A DNA stretch of 64,000 nt from positions 1 through 64,000 of the forward strand of contig DAHWKJ010000037.1 in assembly GCA_027343695.1 (NCBI GenBank), given 5' to 3'. The notes under the pieces were generated by a model, which was not told where the DNA came from, made no database searches, and worked only from the letters and a program-made list of their open reading frames with translations. The DNA is from Sulfobacillus sp. GTDB taxonomy: Bacteria; Bacillota; Sulfobacillia; Sulfobacillales; Sulfobacillaceae. Positions 44,103 through 52,493 of this stretch are shown here, piece by piece. Position numbers and translations under genes: made by a program. The stretch's first letter is position 1, and every line of letters starts with the position of its first letter.

Positions 44103-44114
44103 ACCGAACGCCCC

Positions 44115-44993
44115 TTAGTGACCTGTTAGCTCTTCGACAAGTTGCCGTAAATAGGTGAGAAATTCGGAACGCAGATCGGGACGCGATAACGCGACTTCCA
44201 CGGTGGCTTTGACAAAGCCGAGTTTTTCCCCCACGTCATAGCGTTTCCCCTTGAACGGCACGGCAATCAATCCGCCATCGGCAGCCAAGATATCTAAGGC
44301 ATCGGTGAGTTGAATTTCACCGCCGGTGCCCGGTGCCAGGTCCTCTAAGGCAGAAAATACCGCAGGATCCAAGACGTACCGCCCCATTACAGCCAAGGCC
44401 TCGTCAGGCACTTGATCGGCACTCGGCTTTTCCACCATATGACTCACGCGATAGGTGCCATCGCTTTTCCATTCGCCAAAGGCAATGCCGTATCGACTAG
44501 CCTCCTCGCGAGGAACCTGCTGCACCGCCACCACACTGTGCCCCGGACGCCATTGAGCCGTTAATTGAGATAAGACGGGGGGATCTCCCACCATAACGTC
44601 ATCTCCCAACAATACAGCAAACGGATTGTCACCAATATGACGGCGCGCTGCCAATACGGCATGGCCGAGACCCTTGGGCTCTTTTTGTCGGATAAAGTGT
44701 AGATCGGTCAGTTGACTGACCGCTTGCACCACCTCAAGCAGGTCGGTTTTGCCACGTTCTCTGAGGAACTCTTCGAGCTCTGGTGCACGGTCGAAGTGAT
44801 CCTCAATACTGCCCTTATCGCGCCCGATGACGACCAACAGATCCTCGATTCCTGATGCAACCGCCTCTTCCACAATAAGTTGAATGGTCGGCGTGTCGAT
44901 TAAAGGCAACATCTCTTTGGGCTGTGCTTTTGTTGCCGGTAGGAATCTAGTTCCCAATCCAGCAGCCGGAATTACCGCTTTGCGAATCGTCAT
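44115..44993 (-). CDS. galU: UTP--glucose-1-phosphate uridylyltransferase
   Basis: A 292-residue nucleotidyltransferase making UDP-glucose for envelope polysaccharides. Motifs: VIPAAGLGTRFLPATKAQPKEM (nucleotide loop and Lys), LGHAVLAARRHIGDNPFAVLLGDD (metal Asp), VVAVQQVPREEASRYGI, VEKP, GTGGEIQLTDAL and FKGKRYDVGEKLGFVKA. ATG with TAGGAGGGTTTGC. It is 29 nt downstream of manC, so sugar-nucleotide genes are clustered. Confidence 0.96.
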   Translation of the reverse strand: MTIRKAVIPAAGLGTRFLPATKAQPKEMLPLIDTPTIQLIVEEAVASGIEDLLVVIGRDKGSIEDHFDRAPELEEFLRERGKTDLLEVVQAVSQLTDLHFIRQKEPKGLGHAVLAARRHIGDNPFAVLLGDDVMVGDPPVLSQLTAQWRPGHSVVAVQQVPREEASRYGIAFGEWKSDGTYRVSHMVEKPSADQVPDEALAVMGRYVLDPAVFSALEDLAPGTGGEIQLTDALDILAADGGLIAVPFKGKRYDVGEKLGFVKATVEVALSRPDLRSEFLTYLRQLVEELTGH

Positions 44994-45022
44994 GCAAACC
45001 CTCCTAAAAATTGCGTGGTGAA

Positions 45023-46072
45023 TTACAGCAAGTGGTCATGCTGCGCTTCTTTCAAGGCCTGGACCACCTTACGAACATCTTGACTTCGTTCCGGTGAGAG
45101 AATCAGCACCGCATCACGCGTCGCCACCACGAGCAAATTTTGGACGCCAATAAAGGACACCACGGGCCCCTCGCTAATCGCCGTGACATTTTGACTTTCC
45201 ACGAAAATGGCATGCCCTTTTGCCGCATTCTGCTCGTCATTTCTGGGCAGATGGCGTGCGAGTGCCGCGAAGGTCCCTACATCATCCCAACCAATGTCTG
45301 CCGGCAGCACAAATACCTCCTCGGCATGTTCCATGATTCCATGATCAATGGAGACTTGGGGCAACTCGGGAAAAATCACCTCAAGCTGATCCGGTTCTGC
45401 CACCAACGCGACAAGACCCCGGAATAACTCCGGCAAATATCGGGCTACCGAATCCATCAGTTCGTTGACGCCAAAGACAAACATCCCCGAATTCCATAAG
45501 TGCTGACCGGTCTGCATCATAGCTTCAGCAACCTCTAAGGGAGGTTTTTCAATAAATCTGCGCACAGTGAGGATCCCATCAACAGAGGTCGGGCCATCAG
45601 GCTCTATATACCCGTAACCGGTTTCCGCATGAGTTGGGACGATGCCGAAGGTGTAAAAGCCCCCTTGCTCCTCGCACATCTCCATGGCCCGGCTGGCCAG
45701 TCGACGAAAGGTCTTTTCTTGCTGAATCATATGGTCCGAGGGTAGTACTAGCATGGTTCCTGACGGGTCCAACTGCTGAATCTGAGCGGCTGCCCAGGCA
45801 ATAGAAGGCGCCGTGTTGCGCCCCACGGGCTCCCCGAGAATATGCGAGGCCGGCACGTCAGGTAAATTTGCTTTGACCTTACTAACATAATCGAACCCTG
45901 TGACAACAAACGTGTGGTCGGGATCGATTAAGGGGCGCACCCGATCGCGCGTACTCCGAATCATGCTATGTTCGCCCATCAACGTTAAAAATTGCTTTGG
46001 ATGCATCATCCGTGACAACGGCCAAAATCGTTCGCCGCGTCCCCCAGCCAAGATCACCAACCATCGCGCCAT
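45023..46072 (-). CDS. manC: Mannose-1-phosphate guanylyltransferase
   Basis: A 349-residue enzyme forming GDP-mannose. The nucleotide loop is LAGGRGERFWPLSR at the N-terminus with the catalytic Lys in HPKQFL, then VLPSDHMIQ, ETGYGYIEP, RFIEKP, LWNSGMFVF and DIGWDDVGTF. There is no C-terminal phosphomannose isomerase domain, so it is the single-domain type. It is between a class V aminotransferase (15 nt upstream) and galU on the same strand, suggesting a shared transcript and a role in exopolysaccharide or glycan synthesis. Confidence 0.94.
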   Translation of the reverse strand: MARWLVILAGGRGERFWPLSRMMHPKQFLTLMGEHSMIRSTRDRVRPLIDPDHTFVVTGFDYVSKVKANLPDVPASHILGEPVGRNTAPSIAWAAAQIQQLDPSGTMLVLPSDHMIQQEKTFRRLASRAMEMCEEQGGFYTFGIVPTHAETGYGYIEPDGPTSVDGILTVRRFIEKPPLEVAEAMMQTGQHLWNSGMFVFGVNELMDSVARYLPELFRGLVALVAEPDQLEVIFPELPQVSIDHGIMEHAEEVFVLPADIGWDDVGTFAALARHLPRNDEQNAAKGHAIFVESQNVTAISEGPVVSFIGVQNLLVVATRDAVLILSPERSQDVRKVVQALKEAQHDHLL

Positions 46073-46087
46073 GGGCAGCTTAACTCC

Positions 46088-47260
46088 TCACCTGTTGCCT
46101 CTATTATAAATAGCCTCAGCGGCCTCCACTCCAGACGAAACCTGCCGACCCTGGTCGGCCATACCGCGTCTTAAGGCCACCAATAACTCTATCATATTGG
46201 ATAATCGGGCTCCGTGGCCCATAACCCCAATTCGCCATATCTTACCAGATAGACTGTGTAAGCCTCCGGCAATTTCAATGTGGTCTTGCTCCAACAGATG
46301 CTGGCGCAACCGCATGTCATCGACTCCATCAGGAATTTTTACCGTCGTCACGGACGGCAATCGGATCGATGGATCCACCAAGAGTTCCATCCCCATCGCC
46401 TCAAGTCCTGCCCATAACGCGCCGGCAACTTGGCGATGGCGCGTGTACCGTGCATCGAGGCCTTCTCTCAGCACCAGGCGTAAAGCCTCATAAAGGCCGT
46501 ATAACATCGATATCGGAGCCGTATGATGATAAACCCGTTTATTCCCCCAATATTGGCGAAACGCATTGAGGTCAAGATACCAACTAGGAACCGAAGCTCT
46601 TCGGCTATCCAGCCGATCCAAAGCACGATCGGATGCCGTGAACGGGCTCAGTCCAGGCGGTGCCGACAAACATTTTTGGGTGCCAGAAAACACCACATCG
46701 AACCCGTTGCGATCCACATCGACAGGCATGCCCCCTAACGCCGTGACGGCGTCCACCAAAAGTAGCGCTCCCCGATCGTGAACCAGTTCGGCCCAGCCCG
46801 CCAATGGCTGGAGTACCCCGGTCGATGTTTCCGCCATGACCACGGCGACTAGACGTGTCTTAGGATGATGGTCGAGGAGATGTTGCAAATCGCCGATCGT
46901 GGCAGCCTCTCCCATCGGCACTTCAAGACACACCACATGACCACCAACTTTTTCGACCGCTTCCACAATACGGCGTCCAAACACCCCTGCCACCACTACG
47001 ATGACCGTATCTCCTGGTTCGACAAAATTCACGATGGCCGTTTCCATGCCCGCGCTACCTGTTCCTGATACCGGTAGGGTTAATCGATTGCTGGTGCCAA
47101 ACACTTGTCGCAACATGGATTGAATATGATCCACGATGGCCAGGAATTGGGGATCCATATGTCCCACGACAGGCTCGGAAAGCGCACGGCGGACCGAGTA
47201 AGGGACCGGGGAGGGCCCCGGTCCTAATAAAAGTCGTGGTTGGATATCTAATGCTTCCAC
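46088..47260 (-). CDS. Class V aminotransferase (alanine/serine--glyoxylate type)
   Basis: A 390-residue PLP enzyme. The start LLLGPGPSPVP, SGTGSAGMETAIVNFVEPGD, VDAVTALGGMPVDVDRNGFDV and the PLP Lys in FSGTQKCLSAPPGLSP (about 198-213) are those of the serine/alanine-glyoxylate aminotransferase group, which detoxifies glyoxylate or supplies glycine. The start is GTG. It is the first gene of the minus-strand block 47260-33699, with the intron remnant just upstream. Exact donor amino acid cannot be told. Confidence 0.88.
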   Translation of the reverse strand: MEALDIQPRLLLGPGPSPVPYSVRRALSEPVVGHMDPQFLAIVDHIQSMLRQVFGTSNRLTLPVSGTGSAGMETAIVNFVEPGDTVIVVVAGVFGRRIVEAVEKVGGHVVCLEVPMGEAATIGDLQHLLDHHPKTRLVAVVMAETSTGVLQPLAGWAELVHDRGALLLVDAVTALGGMPVDVDRNGFDVVFSGTQKCLSAPPGLSPFTASDRALDRLDSRRASVPSWYLDLNAFRQYWGNKRVYHHTAPISMLYGLYEALRLVLREGLDARYTRHRQVAGALWAGLEAMGMELLVDPSIRLPSVTTVKIPDGVDDMRLRQHLLEQDHIEIAGGLHSLSGKIWRIGVMGHGARLSNMIELLVALRRGMADQGRQVSSGVEAAEAIYNRGNR

Positions 47261-47371
47261 AAACCGTCCCCCTATGCATCACACAATAATTTAGTAGCAT
47301 CACCGTACCATTGGACCTTAGTTATTGCAACAAAATGAGCCATTATGCCGACTTCAACCGAATTTTGAGAT

Positions 47372-47854
47372 ATGAAAGTATTGGGTAGGTGGATGATGGT
47401 GTGCTGCGAAGGCGCACGGCGTGGGAACAGGCCGTGGCCGAACTATGCGAGAGATGAGGGGCGGCTCCTCGACATCGCCTTGCAGGGAAAGATTTCAAAC
47501 CACCGTCAGCGGCTAGGCTCACAATCGATGGTCGTGCGCGTGACGCGGTGTCGAAAGGACAGAGACGTCATCGAAACCGAGACCAGGGATTTTGCCCGCA
47601 TGGTCAATCCAATTGTGCGGGGCTGGATGCAGTATTACGGCCGGTGTTACCCATCAGCCCTGTATTCAGTCCTCCGCCATCTGGATCGCATGTTGGTGCG
47701 CGGGGTGGAATGGAAGGACAAGAAATGGCGCGTCCATACGCGTCGGACCGAGCATTGGCTTGCCCCTGTCAGGCATCGTGACCCAGGCTTGTTCGTACCC
47801 TGGCAACACGGACGACTCCCGGTAGCGGGTCGGTACGGGAGCCGGATGAGCTGA
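47372..47854 (+). pseudogene. Group II intron maturase, C-terminal remnant
   Basis: A 160-residue frame whose residues about 75-150 match the C-terminal end of group II intron-encoded proteins: FARMVNPIVRGWMQYYGR, ALYSVLRHLDRMLVR, TEHWLAPVRHRDPGLFVPWQ. The first 60 residues do not look like the family, and the reverse transcriptase domain (YADD) is entirely missing, so the frame is a 5'-deleted remnant, not an active gene. It leads directly into intron domain V (47839). Confidence 0.85.
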
Positions 47855-47912
47855 GAGGTTCACGTCCGGTTCTGGGAGAACCTCGAGGTGCGATTCCCCG
47901 GGCCTTCTCGCC
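47839..47912 (+). ncRNA. Group II intron domains V and VI (3' end of intron)
   Basis: GAGCCGGATGAGC (47839-47851), a GAGA-type loop and GTTCACGTCCGGTTC (47858-47872) form the highly conserved domain V hairpin with its two-nucleotide bulge. The following segment (about 47874-47912) can fold as domain VI, GGAGAA pairing with TTCTC. With the 5' part of the intron absent, splicing is not expected. Confidence 0.8.
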
Positions 47913-48126
47913 TGATGAATCGAATCGGACCGTCACGTGAATGCCAACCGGATTATGTGATTGATGGGAACGGTCGTGTGAGGCGAGTCTCCGTCCGGTC
48001 ATCCCGCACAGAGTAGTATTGATGTATTCTGGAACCGGGACTATTACGGTGCTCAAGGGCCGTTTAACGCAGGAACAGCGACATTTTAGTTGGTAGGATA
48101 ACGGGAATACCTCTGGAGGGATGCTC

Positions 48127-48684
48127 ATGTTTTCACATCGAATCCACGATGATATCTATCTGAAATTGTTAGAGCCTAATGATGCGGACGACTTATTCGA
48201 TATAACGGATGGCTGCAGAAAATACTTGAGAGAATGGTTACCTTGGGTCGATGGAACAAAATCAGTAGATGACTCGAAATCATTTATTGAGATCAGCATG
48301 AATCAATACGCTTCTAACAATGGGTTCCAGGCCGGGATATGGTTCCACAACCAATTGGTTGGTTGCATTGGCTTCCATGCAATTGATTGGTCTAATCGTA
48401 GGACAAGCATTGGATATTGGCTTGCAGAAGGCTTTCAGGGTCATGGAATCATGACTCAGGCGACTCAGGCACTGGTGGATATAGCTTTCAAGGAATACAA
48501 ACTCAATCGAGTGGAGATTTTAGCGGCTGAACAAAACCACAAGAGCAGAGCCATACCAGAACGATTAGGTTTCATAGCGGAAGGGTGTTTGCCTGAGTAT
48601 GAATGGTTGTATGACCATTTCGTTGACCATATAGTGTATGGCATGTTGGCATCAAACTGGGACCTCACGAGCCGCCGGTCGTAA
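48127..48684 (+). CDS. GNAT-family N-acetyltransferase (RimJ/RimL-like)
   Basis: A 185-residue acetyltransferase. It has the RimL layout: an N-terminal LKLLEPNDADDLF, GCIGFHAIDWSNRRTSIGYWLAEGFQGHGIMTQA (acetyl-CoA loop in pieces: QGHGIMTQA) and VEILAAEQNHKSRAIPERLGFIAEG. Likely acetylates a ribosomal protein terminus, amine or antibiotic; substrate unknown. The ATG at 48127 fits GGAGGGATGCTC better than the one at 48121. Its base composition is clearly AT-richer than its neighbours, and its last codons run into an IS fragment, so it is probably acquired; the C-terminus may be altered. Confidence 0.85.
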   Translation: MFSHRIHDDIYLKLLEPNDADDLFDITDGCRKYLREWLPWVDGTKSVDDSKSFIEISMNQYASNNGFQAGIWFHNQLVGCIGFHAIDWSNRRTSIGYWLAEGFQGHGIMTQATQALVDIAFKEYKLNRVEILAAEQNHKSRAIPERLGFIAEGCLPEYEWLYDHFVDHIVYGMLASNWDLTSRRS

Positions 48685-48864
48685 TCGCCCACTGCCAATA
48701 AAGGCCTGATGTGGGTCCTGTCGCGTGGCCTTAATCCAGCCCGGTAAGGTACGCGACGGGATCCCCAACTCGCCGGCGATCTGCGCCACGGGTTTGTTCG
48801 ATTCAGTGGCTACCCGGACCGCCTGTACCTTACACTCGGTATCGTATTGTTTGCTCATGGTCAA
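48652..48864 (-). pseudogene. IS3-family transposase OrfA fragment
   Basis: The first 65 codons encode the helix-turn-helix of an IS3-type OrfA: MSKQYDTECKVQAVRVATES, VAQIAGELGIPSRTLPGWIK and QDPHQAFIGSGRLRP. The family resemblance stops at about 48675, where the sequence joins the 3' end of the GNAT gene, so the element is a truncated 5' fragment. No OrfB follows. Confidence 0.8.
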
Positions 48865-48884
48865 TAATGAGAATCTCGGGGCCC

Positions 48885-48919
48885 CACGTAGGTCTCGACG
48901 CTCCCGCTGTCCCTACGTG
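48885..48919. repeat. Inverted repeat near the IS fragment start
   Basis: CACGTAGG (48885-48892) and CCTACGTG (48912-48919) are perfect 8-bp inverted repeats separated by 19 nt, lying just outside the OrfA fragment. They could be an IS end or a hairpin upstream of deoC. The second arm is followed by ACTTCCGCGAAGCGG. Confidence 0.4.
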
Positions 48920-49002
48920 ACTTCCGCGAAGCGGTCGTTTATGCTTAGACGGAGATTTATATTATTCGGAAGCTTGTGCTACGAAGACTGTGGAGGTTGG
49001 TC

Positions 49003-49671
49003 ATGACCAAATTGGAACTCGCTCAGATGATGGACCATACCCTTTTAGACCCTAAAGCCACCCCGGAAGATGTGGCGACGCTGGTTCAAGAAGGATTACG
49101 ACTTCACGTGGGTGCTATTTGCATTAACAGTGGATATGTCCGATGGGCCAAAGAACAGTTAGGCGCTCACAATACGATGCACCTTGCAGCCACTATAGGC
49201 TTCCCTCTGGGACAGGCCAGCTCTCATGCCAAGATCGCCGAAGCCACCGAGGCTGTCCGTGATGGGGCTGATGAAATTGATATGGTGTGGAACCTTGGAC
49301 TGTTTTTAGGAGGTGCACAAGCCCCGGTCGCTGGTGAAATTACTGCAATAAAATCTGCGCTCGGTCCTCACATTACCCTCAAAGTCATCTTAGAGACCGG
49401 ATGGCTGACACCCCTTCAAGTGCAGCGCGGGACAGAGCTCGCAGTCCAGGCCGGCGCCGATATGGTGAAGACTTCAACCGGGTTTGGTGCACCGGGAGCC
49501 AGCATCGAAGCGGTGCAGATAATGCGCCGGGTAGCACCCGCCCACGTAGGGGTTAAAGCGTCCGGCGGAATCCGCACTCTGGCCGAAGCAAGAGCCATGA
49601 TTGAGGCCGGTGCCACGCGACTCGGCGTGTCACGATCAGCCTCCATCCTTGACGAGTGGGTCGACGGGTAA
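49003..49671 (+). CDS. deoC: Deoxyribose-phosphate aldolase
   Basis: A 222-residue TIM-barrel aldolase splitting 2-deoxyribose-5-phosphate to glyceraldehyde-3-phosphate and acetaldehyde. Motifs: MMDHTLLDPKATPEDV, VGAICINSGYV, TIGFPLG, GADEIDMVWNLG, LKVILETG (first Lys), DMVKTSTGFG (Schiff-base Lys) and VKASGGIRT. The ATG at 49003 has TGGAGGTTGGTC; the frame open from 48976 is not preferred. It stands alone; nothing else of the nucleoside salvage operon is adjacent. About 215 nt to lysC (convergent) hold no gene that I recognise. Confidence 0.95.
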   Translation: MTKLELAQMMDHTLLDPKATPEDVATLVQEGLRLHVGAICINSGYVRWAKEQLGAHNTMHLAATIGFPLGQASSHAKIAEATEAVRDGADEIDMVWNLGLFLGGAQAPVAGEITAIKSALGPHITLKVILETGWLTPLQVQRGTELAVQAGADMVKTSTGFGAPGASIEAVQIMRRVAPAHVGVKASGGIRTLAEARAMIEAGATRLGVSRSASILDEWVDG

Positions 49672-49887
49672 TGTTCAGACCCCCTATTAATCCTCAACAA
49701 CGGCGATCCCAGGCTCAGTAATGTGCCTAAGATATCCCGCATCAAAATGGCTCGTTGGCTCGTTATTGCTCCGAGGACTTTTGGTGCTCAGGCCTGGGAC
49801 GCAAATTGATTTCGCCCTACTGAAGGGTTGGAGCGCCATGTCCGACGAAGAGAACATCCTCGTCCGCATGTCATGAGGGCGGATCGT

Positions 49888-51126
49888 CTATCGTGGATCT
49901 TCGACCACGTCGACGATCCCATTTAAGCCGAATGCGTCGTGAATCTGGGCCAGTCCTTTCTCGGAGTCTTGCCGCGCAACGATACAAGAGATTTTAATTT
50001 CCGAGGTACCAATCATTTGAATATTGATGTCCGCATCAGCCAACGCTTTAAATACGCGCGCGGCAACGCCAGGCTGCCCGAGCATTCCCGAACCAATCGC
50101 CGAAATCTTCGCGACACGGTCATCAATCACCACGGCCTGCCCACGTAACATCGCGAGGCACTGCTCTACGATGGGTCGCGCCCGCGACACATCTTGCTCA
50201 TCGATGGTAAACGCAATGTCGTTCAGCTTATCGTGCGAGACCGACTGAATCACGAGCTCAATGTTAATTCCGTGCTCTGCCAACGCCGAAAATAACAAAG
50301 CGGCCACGCCCGGTGAATCTGGTACCCCCAGAAGACCCACCTTCGCGACGTGACGATTGATGGCCACCGCCGTGACCGCGGGCTTTACCGGTATCACCGG
50401 TTCCGCTTCAATTTGGGTTCCGGGGTCATTCTCAAATGTCGAGCGCGCATGAATTACCACCTGGTTTCCCTTGGCATACAGCACCGCCTGGGTCTGCAAA
50501 ACCTGTGCCCCTTGACTCGCCAGTTCCAACATCTCATCATAACTCAGTCGGCTCAATGGAACCGCATCGGGAACGATTCGGGGATCGGCGGTAAAGACTC
50601 CCGGAACATCGGAGTATATCTCACAACGATCCGCGTTTAATGCGCCGGCCAGGGCAATGGCGCTCAAATCCGACCCCCCGCGACCCAAAGTCGCCACATC
50701 CCCACCGGCGGTCACCCCCTGAAATCCGGCGACGACTGGCGTAATCCCTACGGCCAAAGCCTGTCGTAACGGAGTAGGATCAATCGATTCAATCCGTGCT
50801 CGACCAAAGTCATAAGAGGTGTGGATCCCTGCCTGAGCCCCTGAAAAAGATCGGGCAGGGATTTTCATTTGCTCCAGCGTCATCGCCAGCAGCGCGGTGG
50901 TCACGAGTTCCCCCGTGGATAATAGGGCGTCCATCTCTCGGCCCGAAGGAATCTCCACCAATGCTTCAGCCAAACTCACCAAGTGATCGGTGCTGTCCCC
51001 CATGGCCGATACCACCACGACCACCTGATCCCCGCGATCCAGCACCTGTTGAATTTTCTTCGCGACTTCGGCAATATGAGATGGTGTGGCCACGGAACTC
51101 CCGCCGAACTTTTGTACCAGTAACAT
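49888..51126 (-). CDS. lysC: Aspartate kinase
   Basis: A 412-residue kinase for the first step of lysine, threonine and methionine (and diaminopimelate) synthesis. It has LLVQKFGGSSVATPSHI at the N-terminus, VAGFQGVTAGGDVATLGRGGSDLSA (in pieces GRGGSDLSA), EIYSDVPGVFTADPR and two C-terminal ACT domains (about 265-412) with VGLLGVPDSPGVAALLF and the NDIAF / SEIKIS regions for feedback control. The ATG at 51126 follows AAAGAGG. No lysine riboswitch is visible in the 115 nt upstream. Confidence 0.96.
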   Translation of the reverse strand: MLLVQKFGGSSVATPSHIAEVAKKIQQVLDRGDQVVVVVSAMGDSTDHLVSLAEALVEIPSGREMDALLSTGELVTTALLAMTLEQMKIPARSFSGAQAGIHTSYDFGRARIESIDPTPLRQALAVGITPVVAGFQGVTAGGDVATLGRGGSDLSAIALAGALNADRCEIYSDVPGVFTADPRIVPDAVPLSRLSYDEMLELASQGAQVLQTQAVLYAKGNQVVIHARSTFENDPGTQIEAEPVIPVKPAVTAVAINRHVAKVGLLGVPDSPGVAALLFSALAEHGINIELVIQSVSHDKLNDIAFTIDEQDVSRARPIVEQCLAMLRGQAVVIDDRVAKISAIGSGMLGQPGVAARVFKALADADINIQMIGTSEIKISCIVARQDSEKGLAQIHDAFGLNGIVDVVEDPR

Positions 51127-51242
51127 CCAAATCAACCTCTTTCGCGGCGCATGTATATCCGACTATGATACCAAATGCCATGTGAAACGCTGAACAATAA
51201 CGAGCCAATTTTATTGTAATTTGTGGAAGGGGGGCGACTCTT

Positions 51243-51935
51243 ATGCCAAAGCCGTGGATAACCTTCGACCTAGACGGCACCCTGTTAAAGAACCCTTACT
51301 GGCGTTTAACGTTGTTCCCCTGGATTCAACAGGAGAGTGCCCGACACCACTTGAAGTGGCCGCAGTTTTGGCAGCCTGTGGTGAATGAGGGCCAAAAGCG
51401 TTGGGCACAAGGGCGGTGGGTTGAAGCGTATGATTGGGAAGATATTATCCAACGGGTATGGAGTAAAAAGCCTCCTCAACCCGGAATGTTTGCGTGGCAT
51501 CATGTGGCGTCGCTTAGTCTACCAGGAGTATTGTGGATGCTCTCAGTGCTCCAGGACTATCCAGTCCGACTAGGGATTGTCACCAATGGTCTCGCCGTGA
51601 ACCAGTTGCCATTTATACAAAGTCTAGGCTGGCACAAGACGTTCGACACCATTGTTACCACTAATGAGAACACGCGTTGCAAACCCGATCCCCGCGTATT
51701 CACGGCTTTTGACGGCCCGATCCTCTGCCATATCGGGGATCGGGTCAACCACGACGTATTAGTGGCGCACCGGGCCCATGTGACCAGCGTCTTGTACCAG
51801 ACTGACTGGCGTCCCGAAGACCGGTTTGATCCCCTGTCTCCGGCTCTAGTCCTACCGAATCACATACTATCGGACTATTGGGATCTACCCAAACTCATTG
51901 ACCATTTGCTTCAGATGCAACACGTGCCACTCTAA
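51243..51935 (+). CDS. HAD-superfamily hydrolase
   Basis: A 230-residue hydrolase. HAD motif I is WITFDLDGTLLKNPYW, motif II LGIVTNGLA, motif III TRCKPDPRVF (Lys) and motif IV CHIGDRVNHDVLVAHRA. The helical cap between I and II is like the phosphoglycolate phosphatase/YjjG type; substrate unknown. Good ribosome-binding site (GGAAGGGGGG). It is followed by the thioesterase on the same strand at 114 nt; divergent from lysC. Confidence 0.85.
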   Translation: MPKPWITFDLDGTLLKNPYWRLTLFPWIQQESARHHLKWPQFWQPVVNEGQKRWAQGRWVEAYDWEDIIQRVWSKKPPQPGMFAWHHVASLSLPGVLWMLSVLQDYPVRLGIVTNGLAVNQLPFIQSLGWHKTFDTIVTTNENTRCKPDPRVFTAFDGPILCHIGDRVNHDVLVAHRAHVTSVLYQTDWRPEDRFDPLSPALVLPNHILSDYWDLPKLIDHLLQMQHVPL

Positions 51936-52049
51936 AGTCATTATGCATGGGGTTGAACGATACACCACGCAGGCTCCATCCCGTGACATTTCGTGGAAAC
52001 CCCGACTCGTAGTACTATGAGGTTATCTGTCACACACCTAGGGGGATCT

Positions 52050-52487
52050 ATGCGTATGGAAATTAACCAGGTTGGCTACCACCACGAGACGGATATTCGC
52101 GTGAGGTTTTGCGAAACCGATGCCAACCAACACGTCAGTCAAGCGTCCTATGCGATCTACTTTGAAGAAGCTCGTACTGCCTTTCTCGAGTCGCTGTCCG
52201 GACCCCAATTTCACTGGTGGGCCGACGACCATACGTTAGTGTTAGCGCAGCAGTGCTTAATGTATCGGAAGCCTGCCTTTTTCCGACAAACGCTGACGAT
52301 CTATAGTGCGGCCAAGCGCATTGGCCGATCCAGTTTAGATTTAATGCACATGGCCGTCCTTCGTGGCAATCCGGAATCCGTCATTGCCGAAAGCACCTCT
52401 ACCGTCGTCCTGATCAATTCCGAGACGAATCAAAGTATGCCCTGGCCTGATGAGTTCCGAAGGCGAGTGTCTACAATGCTATCATAA
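52050..52487 (+). CDS. Hot-dog fold acyl-CoA thioesterase (4HBT/YbgC type)
   Basis: A 145-residue thioesterase. The 4HBT signature is IRVRFCETDANQHVSQASYAIYFEEART (in pieces: FCETDANQHV, YAIYFEEART), with the catalytic Asp in ETDANQHV. It probably hydrolyses short or medium acyl-CoA. The ATG at 52050 follows CTAGGGGGATCT; the frame open from 51993 is longer but unconvincing. It is convergent with the PBP gene, 6 nt from its stop. Confidence 0.85.
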   Translation: MRMEINQVGYHHETDIRVRFCETDANQHVSQASYAIYFEEARTAFLESLSGPQFHWWADDHTLVLAQQCLMYRKPAFFRQTLTIYSAAKRIGRSSLDLMHMAVLRGNPESVIAESTSTVVLINSETNQSMPWPDEFRRRVSTMLS

Positions 52488-52493
52488 TCCTCC

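Noticed and set aside
47372-47854. Intact group II intron protein
   Set aside because: The reverse transcriptase domain is missing, so it is called a remnant.
49687-49869. 60-codon minus-strand frame between deoC and lysC
   Set aside because: No ribosome-binding site, no domain, and it covers most of the intergenic gap; probably chance.
51127-51242. Possible lysine riboswitch upstream of lysC
   Set aside because: The region is only about 115 nt and none of the conserved lysine-riboswitch blocks is present.
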